Assembly (NCBI GenBank): GCA_024689485.1
Contig: JAILDK010000037.1
Location: 1-64,000 of the forward strand
Direction: 5' to 3'
Origin: Fibrobacter sp.
Lineage (GTDB): Bacteria; Fibrobacterota; Fibrobacteria; Fibrobacterales; Fibrobacteraceae
Length of the DNA: 64,000 bases
In this document: positions 9,195-16,932 of the stretch, in pieces
Layout of the letters: every line of letters begins with the position of its first letter
Numbering within the stretch: the first letter of the stretch is position 1
The notes under the pieces: model-generated
Told to the model about the DNA's origin: nothing
What the model saw: only the letters and a program-made list of their open reading frames with translations
Database searches by the model: none
Program-made: the position numbers and the translations under genes

Positions 9195-10505
9195 TTACCA
9201 GTATGCTCCCAGACGAACGGTCGGTCTCAAGCGGGGTTCCGCATGATTCGGGTTCTTCGCGATATATTCCTCAAAGTCAGCACGATACTTTCTCGTGTAA
9301 ACGTTCAGCGGGCCGCCGAGAGAAATCGAAAGCGGGCAGATCGTCGTTCCGCCGAAACCAGCGGAAATTCCCTGCAACAGTTCGATATCCCCATCGTGAC
9401 CTTCGCCGCGCATGATCGAATCGAGAACGCGCTTGGCAAAGCCCGTACCTTCACGGCACGGCGTGCACTGACCACAGGATTCATGTGAATAGAAGTGACC
9501 GAGGACATCCAGAATGTCGACCGCATTATGCGTATCGTTGAACACGATGATTGCACCCGAACCGAACATGGTCTTCAACGAAGCCATGCATTCGTAGTCG
9601 AGCGTTGCATTCTGGCATTCTTCGGGAAGGAGCGGCGGGCAGGAAGAACCACCCGGAATCACACCCTTCAGGTTACCGATAATACCCTGACAGTATTCTT
9701 CGCTCGTGAGCATTTCCATGAGCGGCGTACCGAGAGGCGCTTCATAAAGGCCCGGACGCTTCACGTCACCGGAAACGCAGAAGACCTTCGTACCGTGCGC
9801 ACGCGGAGTACCCATCTTCGTGTATTCTTCCACCGGATGGGAGAAGATCCACGGAAGCGACATGATCGTTTCCACGTTGTTCACGCAGGTCGGAGAAGCC
9901 CAGGCGCCAGCGACCGCCGGGAAAGGCGGCTTCAAACGCGGCTGGCCCTTCTGGCCTTCGAGCGAGTTGATAAGAGCGGTTTCTTCACCGCAGATGTAAG
10001 CGCCAGCGCCACGGTGCACAAAGATATCGAAGCTGAACTTCGTACCCATGATGTTTTCACCGAGATAGCCAGCCGCATAAGCTTCATTCAAAGCCTTGTT
10101 CACGCTTTCGATGCACGGCAAAAATTCGCCACGTGCATAGATGTAAGCCGTGCGAGCGCCGAGAGCCCAGCCCGCAATGATCAAACCTTCGATCAAGCGG
10201 TGCGGATCTTCCAACAGAAGGAAGTGATCCTTGTACGTACCGCCTTCGCCTTCGTCAGCGTTCACCACGATATACACAGGCTTACCCGTGTTACGCGGAA
10301 CGAAGCTCCACTTCATGCCGGTCGGGAATCCCGCACCGCCACGTCCGCGGAGACCGGCGCGCTGAACGCGATCGATCACTTCGAACTGAGACATTTCGAA
10401 CAGAGACTTGGAAATGGTGGAATAGCCGCCGAGCTTCTTGTAAGCTTCGATGCTCTGAGCGTGCTTTCCAAAGTTTCCTGTGCAAACCTTCATCGAATCT
10501 TGCAT
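9195..10505 (-). CDS. nuoF: NADH-quinone oxidoreductase subunit F
   Basis: NADH-oxidising flavoprotein subunit, 436 residues, cytoplasmic tip of the peripheral arm. The FMN/NADH-binding segments GRGGAGFPTGMKWSF and NADEGEGGTYKDHFLL and the [4Fe-4S] N3 motif ESCGQCTPCREGT, with the later Cys in GGTTICPLS, are all visible. Its presence with NuoE and NuoG shows that the complex has its own NADH-dehydrogenase module and is not an 11-subunit form. Starts two bases downstream of the nuoE stop. Confidence 0.97.
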   Translation of the reverse strand: MQDSMKVCTGNFGKHAQSIEAYKKLGGYSTISKSLFEMSQFEVIDRVQRAGLRGRGGAGFPTGMKWSFVPRNTGKPVYIVVNADEGEGGTYKDHFLLLEDPHRLIEGLIIAGWALGARTAYIYARGEFLPCIESVNKALNEAYAAGYLGENIMGTKFSFDIFVHRGAGAYICGEETALINSLEGQKGQPRLKPPFPAVAGAWASPTCVNNVETIMSLPWIFSHPVEEYTKMGTPRAHGTKVFCVSGDVKRPGLYEAPLGTPLMEMLTSEEYCQGIIGNLKGVIPGGSSCPPLLPEECQNATLDYECMASLKTMFGSGAIIVFNDTHNAVDILDVLGHFYSHESCGQCTPCREGTGFAKRVLDSIMRGEGHDGDIELLQGISAGFGGTTICPLSISLGGPLNVYTRKYRADFEEYIAKNPNHAEPRLRPTVRLGAYW

Positions 10506-10507
10506 CG

Positions 10508-11614
10508 TTAACCCGCCTTCTTTGCTGTTGCAGGAGCTGCTGCAGGAGCTTCAGGTGGAGGAGGGGGAGGAGGCGCAGCCTTCGCCTTGCAAACCTGGGA
10601 CGGTTTTGCCGTGCGAGTTCCGCTGACCGCGATCATGCGGTATTCATCCCCGATCTTACCTTCGGGATCCACGAACTGTTTGTCTTTGACACCCGGCTTA
10701 CCCACTTCGGTCCAGGTTCCGTTCGTATTCTTTTCTACGGTGATTTCCGTAAATTCAGGAGCGCCCTTCCAAGTGAGGGTTGCGCCATTGTCGTCGACGA
10801 GAGCGTTTACGCCGAGCACCGGAGAAGGCGGAGCGTAATCCGAGACCTGCGGCTTTGCCGTTGCGCCCGGAGCACCCGGGTGGCCGCCGTGGCCCTTCAC
10901 CATGCCGCCGAGAACTTCACGCGGAGGTTCCTTCGGATACTTGGCGGCGCGATCTCTGCACCACTGCAGAATCTTGTCGAGACGTTCCGGAGTGAGGCAT
11001 TCACCCGGCTTCAAAGTCAGTTCGCCATTTTCGACGTTCGTAGCAAAGTCGTCGTTCACGATCATCGCCGGAGCGTTACCGCAAGCGGCAAGGCATTCGA
11101 CTTCGACGATCGTAAAGAGACCGTCCTTGGTCGTTTCACCCGGCTTCAAATCGAGCACGCGGCGTGCATACTGGAGCATGCTTTCGGCACCGCGCAAGTG
11201 ACAGCTGATGTTGTGGCAGAACTGCAACAGGAATCTTCCCGTCGGAGCGTGCTTGTACATTGTATAGAACGTGGAAACACCGTAAGCGTGAGGCGCAGAG
11301 CACTGGCAAATATCAGCCGCCCAGCGGATCGCTTCGTGCGGAAGCCAGCCGATCGCATCCTGGGCGACCCAGAGCACTTCGAGAAGAGCGCCCTGTGCAA
11401 CCGGATAACGGGAAAGCAAATCCGCGACACGGATCTTGACGTCTGCCGTTTCAAGCAGCGGAGCGATTTCGCCCCAAGTCGGCTGCTTCTGAATCTTGTT
11501 CGCATGACCGCACTGGTCCACTGCGCCCGGAAGAACTTCAACAGGGGACGGACCTTTGGAATAAGAAAGAATGTTATTCGCAACGTCCTGAATTGCACCG
11601 GTAATATGACTCAT
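10508..11614 (-). CDS. nuoE: NADH-quinone oxidoreductase subunit E fused to an Fn3-like domain and Pro/Ala tail
   Basis: Thioredoxin-fold [2Fe-2S] subunit that partners NuoF. The ligands are visible as CHNISC (Cys133, 138) and CLAAC (Cys174, 178). I place the start at 11614, where ATGA overlaps the nuoD stop. A longer reading from 11656 lies inside nuoD. The NuoE core ends near residue 232. A Gly/His-rich linker is followed by a beta-sandwich-like segment (about 260-342, including ATLTWKGAPEFTEITVEKN), read here as fibronectin-III-like, and a tail with seven consecutive prolines. At 368 residues it is about twice the usual length. Confidence 0.93.
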   Translation of the reverse strand: MSHITGAIQDVANNILSYSKGPSPVEVLPGAVDQCGHANKIQKQPTWGEIAPLLETADVKIRVADLLSRYPVAQGALLEVLWVAQDAIGWLPHEAIRWAADICQCSAPHAYGVSTFYTMYKHAPTGRFLLQFCHNISCHLRGAESMLQYARRVLDLKPGETTKDGLFTIVEVECLAACGNAPAMIVNDDFATNVENGELTLKPGECLTPERLDKILQWCRDRAAKYPKEPPREVLGGMVKGHGGHPGAPGATAKPQVSDYAPPSPVLGVNALVDDNGATLTWKGAPEFTEITVEKNTNGTWTEVGKPGVKDKQFVDPEGKIGDEYRMIAVSGTRTAKPSQVCKAKAAPPPPPPPEAPAAAPATAKKAG

Positions 11615-12804
11615 CTGTCCAATTCTCCCGCGATAATGTTGATGCTCGAAAGGCAAGCGATCGAGTCTGCAATCATACCGCCTTCCACAAGTTCATGGAA
11701 CGCAGCGAACTGCGTAAAGCAAGGCGGACGGACCTTCACGCGCCAAGGATGACCCGAGCCATCCGAAACGAGGGTGAAGCCGAGTTCGCCGTTAGCCGTT
11801 TCCGTTCCGCAGTAATATTCACCTGCCGGAACGCGAATGCCTTCGAAGACGCTCTTGAAGCGGCCAGCCAAAGCTTCCATGTCCTGATAAACACGTTCAT
11901 GAGACGGAACGCGCACGCGCGGATCTTCGACGCTCACAGGACCCGGAGCAAGACGCTTCAGAGCCTGGCGAATGATCTTCAAAGATTCTTCCGCTTCGGC
12001 GAGACGGACCATGAGGCGGTCAAAGACGTCGCCACGGGTACCGGTCACCACGTTCCAGTCATAAGTTTCATAATCCCAATACGGTTCGTCCTTGCGAACG
12101 TCACTTGCGACGCCCGTTGCACGGAGGCACGGACCCGTCCAGCCGTAGCTGATCGCCTTTTCCGGCGTCATGCAGCCGACGTTCACCGTACGATCGAGGA
12201 AGATACGGTTGCGGTCAAAGCAAGCGTGCACATCGTGCAAGTTCTTTTCGACCGTTTTGCAAACCGCGAGAACATCTTCTTCGAAGCCTTCGTAAGTATC
12301 GCGGTAAAGACCGCCGATACGGCCGTAGCTGTTCGTCAGACGGGCGCCGGTCAACTTTTCCCAAATGCGCATCGTCTGTTCACGGGAATCGAACAAATAG
12401 AAGAAGCCCGTCGTCGAGCCCAAGTCCTGGGCCGCAGCGGCGTCACAAATAAAGTGGTCCGCGATACGGGAAAGTTCGTTCACGATCACGCGGATGACCT
12501 TTGCACGTTCCGGGATTTCGATGCCGAGCATCTTTTCCACAGCGCGGCAGTACGCGAAGTTGTTCATCATCGCGGAGCAGTAGTCCAAACGGTCGGTCAG
12601 CGGCAAAACCTGCTGCCAGGTTCCGCGTTCCGCCATCTTTTCAAAGCCGCGGTGGAGGTAACCGATTTCGCCGACAGAAGCAGCGATGTTTTCACCGTCC
12701 AAGGCCGTGATGTAGCGCAAGCATCCGTGCGTCGCACCATGCGACGGACCGATGTTCAACACCATCAAATTCTTTTCTTCGCCTTCAGGAGTCAGAACTT
12801 TCAT
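11611..12804 (-). CDS. nuoD: NADH-quinone oxidoreductase subunit D
   Basis: 49-kDa-type subunit that lines the quinone site with NuoB, 397 residues and not fused to NuoC. The N-terminal motif is GPSHGATHG where most relatives have GPQHPxTHG, so the quinone-site histidines are kept but their neighbours differ. The C-terminus ends in the expected form, INIIAGELDR. The start overlaps the nuoC stop by four bases. Confidence 0.96.
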   Translation of the reverse strand: MKVLTPEGEEKNLMVLNIGPSHGATHGCLRYITALDGENIAASVGEIGYLHRGFEKMAERGTWQQVLPLTDRLDYCSAMMNNFAYCRAVEKMLGIEIPERAKVIRVIVNELSRIADHFICDAAAAQDLGSTTGFFYLFDSREQTMRIWEKLTGARLTNSYGRIGGLYRDTYEGFEEDVLAVCKTVEKNLHDVHACFDRNRIFLDRTVNVGCMTPEKAISYGWTGPCLRATGVASDVRKDEPYWDYETYDWNVVTGTRGDVFDRLMVRLAEAEESLKIIRQALKRLAPGPVSVEDPRVRVPSHERVYQDMEALAGRFKSVFEGIRVPAGEYYCGTETANGELGFTLVSDGSGHPWRVKVRPPCFTQFAAFHELVEGGMIADSIACLSSINIIAGELDR

Positions 12805-13454
12805 TTTTTAATACTCCCTTGCAGATATTCTTCTTCAGACGGATTGATTTCTTCCGGGCGTTCGAGGATGCGGTAGCCCTTGGATTCCAAGCGCTTTTCC
12901 AATGCCGGATACAGGTAGTCGTTCGTCGAGAGCCACTGACGACGGTGAGCCGGGTAGTCCTTGCGGAGCGGATGGCCCACGAATTCCACGTGGTTCAAGA
13001 TGCGGCGCAGGTCCGGATGACCTTCAAAAATCACGCCGTACTGGTCATAGACTTCACGTTCCTGCCAGTTGGCGATGCCGTAAAGATCCGAAATCGTCGG
13101 GACCTTCAGGTCGGCTTCTTCGACAAGAACCTTGACCATCATGCGCTTGGCCGGTTCGTAAACGCTCTTGAAAACGTATTCGACCGCAAAGCGAGGTCCG
13201 ACATAATCCTTAAAACCGAGATAGTCGATGCCGACGATATCCATCAGCATGTCAAGTCCGAGTTCGTCACGCATAGCAAGAACCGTCGCATGCAAATTGC
13301 AACGGTCCACCACCACCGTCAGTCCCCACGGATTCTTTTCAGACCGAACGGCTCCGAACTTTTCGAGAGCCTTGAGCGCAGCTTCTTCGAAAGCCTTGGC
13401 AGCTTCCGGAGTCGCGACGATCGGCTCTTTCACATTGTCTCCAGATGTGGCCAT
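12801..13454 (-). CDS. nuoC: NADH-quinone oxidoreductase subunit C
   Basis: 30-kDa-type peripheral subunit, about 217 residues from the ATG at 13454, which forms TAATG with the nuoB stop. A longer in-frame reading from 13601 lies within nuoB and is rejected. The family signature is clear: IANWQEREVYDQYGVIFEGH followed by HPLRKDYPAH. It is a separate gene rather than the NuoCD fusion of enterobacteria. Confidence 0.96.
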   Translation of the reverse strand: MATSGDNVKEPIVATPEAAKAFEEAALKALEKFGAVRSEKNPWGLTVVVDRCNLHATVLAMRDELGLDMLMDIVGIDYLGFKDYVGPRFAVEYVFKSVYEPAKRMMVKVLVEEADLKVPTISDLYGIANWQEREVYDQYGVIFEGHPDLRRILNHVEFVGHPLRKDYPAHRRQWLSTNDYLYPALEKRLESKGYRILERPEEINPSEEEYLQGSIKK

Positions 13455-14095
13455 TACGGATTCTCCTTCCAAAATTCCGCTTTGCGGATGGCGGTATTCT
13501 TTAAGCATTCCGCCTTTTCCTTGAGTTCCTGTGCCTTTGCACGGGAGTATTCCGAGAGCTCCTGCTTTGCCTGAGCGGTCTTCGCCTGAAGCAGTTCCCA
13601 CTGTTCCTTCAAGCGTTCCTTGCGCTGAGCCATGTAGGATTCGTCGGAGACCTTCTTCTGGATTTCGAACATCGCGTCGAAGAAGGCTTCCGGACGGCTC
13701 GGGCAGCCGCCGATGTAAACATCGACCGGAATAATGTTATCGATACCCGGGACTGTGCAGTAGCAGTCATAAACACCGCCGGACGTTGCACAGGCGCCCA
13801 TCGCAATCACCCACTTCGGTTCGGCGAGCTGTTCGTAAATACGCTTCAGAATCGGAGCCTGTTTGTAGGTGATTGTCCCCTGAACGGCCAAAACGTCAGA
13901 CTGACGCGGCGTAAAGCGGACGTATTCAGAGCCGATACGCGAAAGGTCGTAGGGGCTTGTTTCTGTACTCATGAATTCAATAGCACAACAAGCTGTTCCG
14001 TAAGGGAACGGCCACAGGGAATTTTTACGTCCCCAGTTGACTATGAAGTCAAGTTTCGTTGTGAAGAAATTGGCTTCTTGGGCTTCAACTGCCAT
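13454..14095 (-). CDS. nuoB: NADH-quinone oxidoreductase subunit B with helical C-terminal tail
   Basis: [4Fe-4S] N2 subunit that donates electrons to quinone, 213 residues. The ligands are visible: the Cys36-Cys37 pair (GTACCAIEF), Cys102 (MGACATSGG) and Cys131 (GGCPSRPE). Residues ~146-213 form a charged Lys/Glu/Ala-rich, probably coiled-coil tail not present in the minimal family core. The start at 14095 has GAGG nine bases upstream and begins at the conserved region. It is the first gene of the operon here, and no nuoA precedes it. Confidence 0.95.
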   Translation of the reverse strand: MAVEAQEANFFTTKLDFIVNWGRKNSLWPFPYGTACCAIEFMSTETSPYDLSRIGSEYVRFTPRQSDVLAVQGTITYKQAPILKRIYEQLAEPKWVIAMGACATSGGVYDCYCTVPGIDNIIPVDVYIGGCPSRPEAFFDAMFEIQKKVSDESYMAQRKERLKEQWELLQAKTAQAKQELSEYSRAKAQELKEKAECLKNTAIRKAEFWKENP

Positions 14096-14241
14096 AGAAC
14101 GATACCTCGTAAATGTCGGTTTGAAAGATAGAAATAGAATGAGGGGGGAGCACCGATTGCCCTCCAAAAGCACAAAAATGAAAGTTTAACACCCCGTTTT
14201 ACCCCCCAAAAAAGCCCTTTTTCTTGTATTTTAAGTAAAAT

Positions 14242-14318
14242 AGTCGGAATTAACCGAACCCAGATGACCCATTTCTCGGCCCCCAAAAGACGAGCGTTTT
14301 AGTCGGAATTGAACGACC
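14242..14318. repeat. Pair of near-identical dyad sites, candidate operators
   Basis: Two 18-base sites, AGTCGGAATTAACCGAAC (14242-14259) and AGTCGGAATTGAACGACC (14301-14318), start 59 bases apart in the same orientation. Both have dyad character: TCGG/CCGA arms in the first, GTCG/CGAC in the second. They lie about 150-220 bases upstream of nuoB and just upstream of the patatin promoter, so they could serve either direction. The binding protein is unknown. Confidence 0.4.
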
Positions 14319-14354
14319 GTTCAAACATATTCCGAGTTTTTTCACTCGACTCCC

Positions 14355-14383
14355 TTGACGCTTTTATTAGCCTTACCTAACTT
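14355..14383 (+). promoter_or_regulatory. Predicted sigma-70-type promoter of the patatin leader
   Basis: TTGACG (14355-14360) and TAACTT (14378-14383) are separated by 17 bases. The -35 box is close to consensus and the -10 box keeps the key T-A...T positions. The predicted transcript would start near 14390, exactly where a hairpin begins. Confidence 0.4.
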
Positions 14384-14389
14384 TGTTTT

Positions 14390-14491
14390 AGTCAAAGCTA
14401 ACTTTTATCCTCGTAAATGTGGCTATGACTCATTCAAGTTTAGGCATCCAGAAAAAAGCAGACTTCGGACTTGTCCGGGGTCTGTTTTTTT
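14390..14491 (+). ncRNA. Candidate structured leader or small RNA ending in an intrinsic terminator
   Basis: About 100 bases lie between the predicted start and a terminator. A 5' hairpin pairs AGTCAAAGC (14390-14398) with GCTATGACT (14422-14430) with one A-A mismatch. An unpaired stretch with a run of six A follows, and then the terminator hairpin. The patatin ATG lies 38 bases past the terminator, so the element is either an attenuator or riboswitch-like leader of that gene or a free small RNA. I do not recognise a known class. Confidence 0.35.
14457..14491 (+). terminator. Intrinsic terminator upstream of the patatin gene
   Basis: The stem CAGAC-TT-CGGA pairs with TCCG-GG-GTCTG through two central U-G wobbles (11 paired positions, loop CTTG) and is followed by seven T. 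It sits in the leader of the patatin gene rather than after a recognised gene. Confidence 0.65.
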
Positions 14492-14528
14492 ACTTTTCCC
14501 CAAAACAAAACCTTTCAAGGAGTATGGA

Positions 14529-15440
14529 ATGGCGGAAAAAGAATTTCGCACCGGTCTTTCGATTTGCGGCGGGGGTATGCTCGGCATCGGACCTTTGACC
14601 CTTTTAAAATGCATCGAATCCGACCTTAGGGAAATCAGCGGCAACAAGACGCTCCAAATCCAGGACTTTTTCGACTGCTACGCGGGAACCTCCACAGGTT
14701 CGATCATCACCGCGCTTCTCGTTAAAGGCATTAGCGCAAACGACGCCTTCCAAATTTTTAAAGAAAATGTGGCGAGCATTTTTACCAAGTATCCGCTGTA
14801 CAAGCGCTTGAATCCCAAATGCCCGACTTATGACCACACGAACCTTCTCCGTCTTTTAAAAGAGAAGATCGGCGACGTGAAAATGAAAGAACTTCCCAGC
14901 CCCACGTTCATTCCGACGACCCGCATGAACGGCAAGAAGGCCGTGGAAAAGGTCTGGGACGACCGTGACGAAGAACTGCTCCGTTTTGCAGTCGCTACGT
15001 CTGCGGCAGCGCCGACTTATTTTGACGTGATTGAAAAGGACGGTCAGAGTTACTGCGACGGCGGTCTTTGGGCAAACGACGCGACGATGGTCCTCGAATC
15101 CGGCATGAAGCTCCGATTCCCGGAAACCAAACTCCGCGTGATGGTTTTAAATACAGGCATGAGCGTTCCGAACAATGCCTACGGCAACATGAGCCTTCTC
15201 GGCTGGGCGAAGTATTTGATCAGCGACTGGATCGCGCGCACCGGAAACTCCAACTGCTTTGAAGCGATGGCGAACCTCGGCAAGGAAAACTTCATTCGCA
15301 TTTCTCCGATTATCGACCAGGCAATCGAGCTCGACAAAGTGGAACGCTTGGACGAAGTGATCGACCTTTGGGAAAAGGAATACGTGAAGAAAAAAGAAGA
15401 ACTTCTCGCCTTTATTCTGAACGAGAAAAAAGAGGCTTAG
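14529..15440 (+). CDS. Patatin-like phospholipase
   Basis: Predicted serine acyl-hydrolase of the patatin family, 303 residues, with no signal peptide and so probably cytoplasmic. The oxyanion-hole glycine run is visible (SICGGGMLGIGPL), as are the nucleophile elbow GTSTGS and the catalytic Asp in DGGLW. The start at 14529 has AAGGAG six bases upstream. An in-frame extension to 14355 would read through the terminator and is rejected. Patatins of this shape also act as effectors in CBASS defence, but no nucleotide cyclase is adjacent. The physiological lipid substrate is unknown. It converges on the next gene with a 2-base gap. Confidence 0.85.
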   Translation: MAEKEFRTGLSICGGGMLGIGPLTLLKCIESDLREISGNKTLQIQDFFDCYAGTSTGSIITALLVKGISANDAFQIFKENVASIFTKYPLYKRLNPKCPTYDHTNLLRLLKEKIGDVKMKELPSPTFIPTTRMNGKKAVEKVWDDRDEELLRFAVATSAAAPTYFDVIEKDGQSYCDGGLWANDATMVLESGMKLRFPETKLRVMVLNTGMSVPNNAYGNMSLLGWAKYLISDWIARTGNSNCFEAMANLGKENFIRISPIIDQAIELDKVERLDEVIDLWEKEYVKKKEELLAFILNEKKEA

Positions 15441-15442
15441 GT

Positions 15443-16888
15443 TTACCTCGGAGGATTGTACGGAAACTCTTCCGAAATTTCCTGATGCCCAATCATGGAC
15501 GCTCTCACGCGTCCTTTTTCTTTCGTCGAAAACTGAAATTCCGGGCCACGGGAAATCACGTTTTGCACGTTCGCAAGGCCCGAGCCTTGGACGCTCAAAT
15601 GTTCAAAAGTCCGGGCGTCGTAACGGCTCGTGTCGGGAAGTGCAAAGACCGTGTTGCTGAGCTGTAAAATGCCGCGGACGTTAAAGATTTTTCCGCGCCA
15701 CGGAGCCTCTTTTGAAACGCCCTCCGGAAAGTTCAGAACCTCGGAATTCACAATCTGAAGCGTCGCCTGCTTCCCTACCGTGAACTGGTCGTTTTCCACA
15801 TCCGACGCGGTCACGCCGAAGCTAAAGAATGCATTTGTAAAGCGGAGCGATCCGTAACAGCTGTCGCCGAGAATCACGCGTCCGAGCAAGTTGCTGTTCG
15901 AAAAATTCACCCCGACGCCCGTGTTCACATAGTTCGCTTCGACCGCCACACGGCAAAGGTCACAGCCGCTGTTCGAAATGTCGAACGAGGGCAGCGCACG
16001 CGTGCCGAATTCCCACTGCGAAGAATCCGCCGCGGTCATGGATTTTTCAAAGACAAAACCTTTGTTCGCATAAATGATGAACACCTGGTTTAGCCAACCC
16101 CAATCGGCCCGGTGAAATTCTATCCCCGTCAAATTTTCAAGGTTCTGTTTTGCCAAGCGAGATGTCGCCTCGCGATCCGAAGCTTTGATGCCGTAAAAAG
16201 GCCAGCAGTACTGATTGTGAATGTTCACATTCTGAATCACCCCGAGGGACGTGATGCCGTCGAGAACCATTCCCTTTTTAAATACAGACATGTTCACGCC
16301 GCTGATAAAATGGTCGTTCGCACTCCAGCGCATAAAGATGCCCGCGTAAGAATTCACCAGGGTCGTGTTCACGACTGCGCAACGGGACACTTCCCGCACC
16401 GCGTGATTTTCATCGTAATCATTGTTGCAAAAAACAGTCCACGCATACGGTACCGGATTCCAGACGTCTGCCTGTTCCGGGTAAACGAGGTTCACCCCTT
16501 CGAGAGTTGCCGAGCCTAAAAGGGTCACGCAGGACTTATAATTCCAAGGTTCCTTATCGATATCGGCGCCTCGCCCCACGTAACATTCGATGGTCGTCCC
16601 GGCGCCTTCCAAGTCCGCACGTTCCGCGATATGCGGGCGCGTATAAGTTCCCTTGAGCGTTAAACCGCGCGGCACATAAATGGGCTGTTCAAATTGCCAA
16701 CGGCCCGCCGGCAAAAAGACCCCCTGCGCATTCTGTTTAGAAGCTTCTTCTAACGCGCTTTGCAACGCGGCATCATCCGGAGCGCCGTCGTTCGGAAACC
16801 CGCCAAAATCCTGCACGTTCAAAAACACTTGAGCAAAAGCACTCGAAGTCCAAATCCAAAACAGGGCAAAGGTCAAAAAGGCGCGCAT
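15443..16888 (-). CDS. Secreted right-handed beta-helix protein, pectate-lyase-3-like
   Basis: 481 residues with a signal peptide (residues 1-19, cut likely after SAFA). The mature N-terminus NVQDFGGFPNDGAPDDAALQ matches the opening of pectate-lyase-superfamily beta-helix proteins, where an Asp/Asn-rich turn precedes the first coil. The remainder has regular beta-strand repeats rich in Asn, Val, Phe and Gly. Such proteins include polysaccharide lyases, hydrolases and non-catalytic binding or adhesion proteins. I cannot assign a catalytic centre, so a role at the cell surface or on plant cell-wall polysaccharide is inference only. Confidence 0.6.
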   Translation of the reverse strand: MRAFLTFALFWIWTSSAFAQVFLNVQDFGGFPNDGAPDDAALQSALEEASKQNAQGVFLPAGRWQFEQPIYVPRGLTLKGTYTRPHIAERADLEGAGTTIECYVGRGADIDKEPWNYKSCVTLLGSATLEGVNLVYPEQADVWNPVPYAWTVFCNNDYDENHAVREVSRCAVVNTTLVNSYAGIFMRWSANDHFISGVNMSVFKKGMVLDGITSLGVIQNVNIHNQYCWPFYGIKASDREATSRLAKQNLENLTGIEFHRADWGWLNQVFIIYANKGFVFEKSMTAADSSQWEFGTRALPSFDISNSGCDLCRVAVEANYVNTGVGVNFSNSNLLGRVILGDSCYGSLRFTNAFFSFGVTASDVENDQFTVGKQATLQIVNSEVLNFPEGVSKEAPWRGKIFNVRGILQLSNTVFALPDTSRYDARTFEHLSVQGSGLANVQNVISRGPEFQFSTKEKGRVRASMIGHQEISEEFPYNPPR

Positions 16889-16932
16889 AACCCTCCGAAA
16901 GGCGATTCAAAATAAATGTATATTAAACGGCG

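Larger units (their letters stand above)
14096..14528. promoter_or_regulatory. Divergent control region between nuoB and the patatin gene
   Basis: This is the only gap longer than 300 bases. Next to nuoB it holds about 145 bases of A/T- and G-rich sequence with no clear gene, then two dyad repeats (14242 and 14301). On the patatin side it holds a promoter (14355-14383), a hairpin (14390-14430) and an intrinsic terminator (14457-14491). No tRNA or conserved ORF was recognised, and no nuoA is hidden in it. Confidence 0.6.

Noticed and set aside
14529-15440. CBASS-type defence effector (patatin CapV)
   Set aside because: The patatin motifs fit, but no nucleotide cyclase or other CBASS gene is adjacent. 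Neighbours are nuoB and a beta-helix protein.
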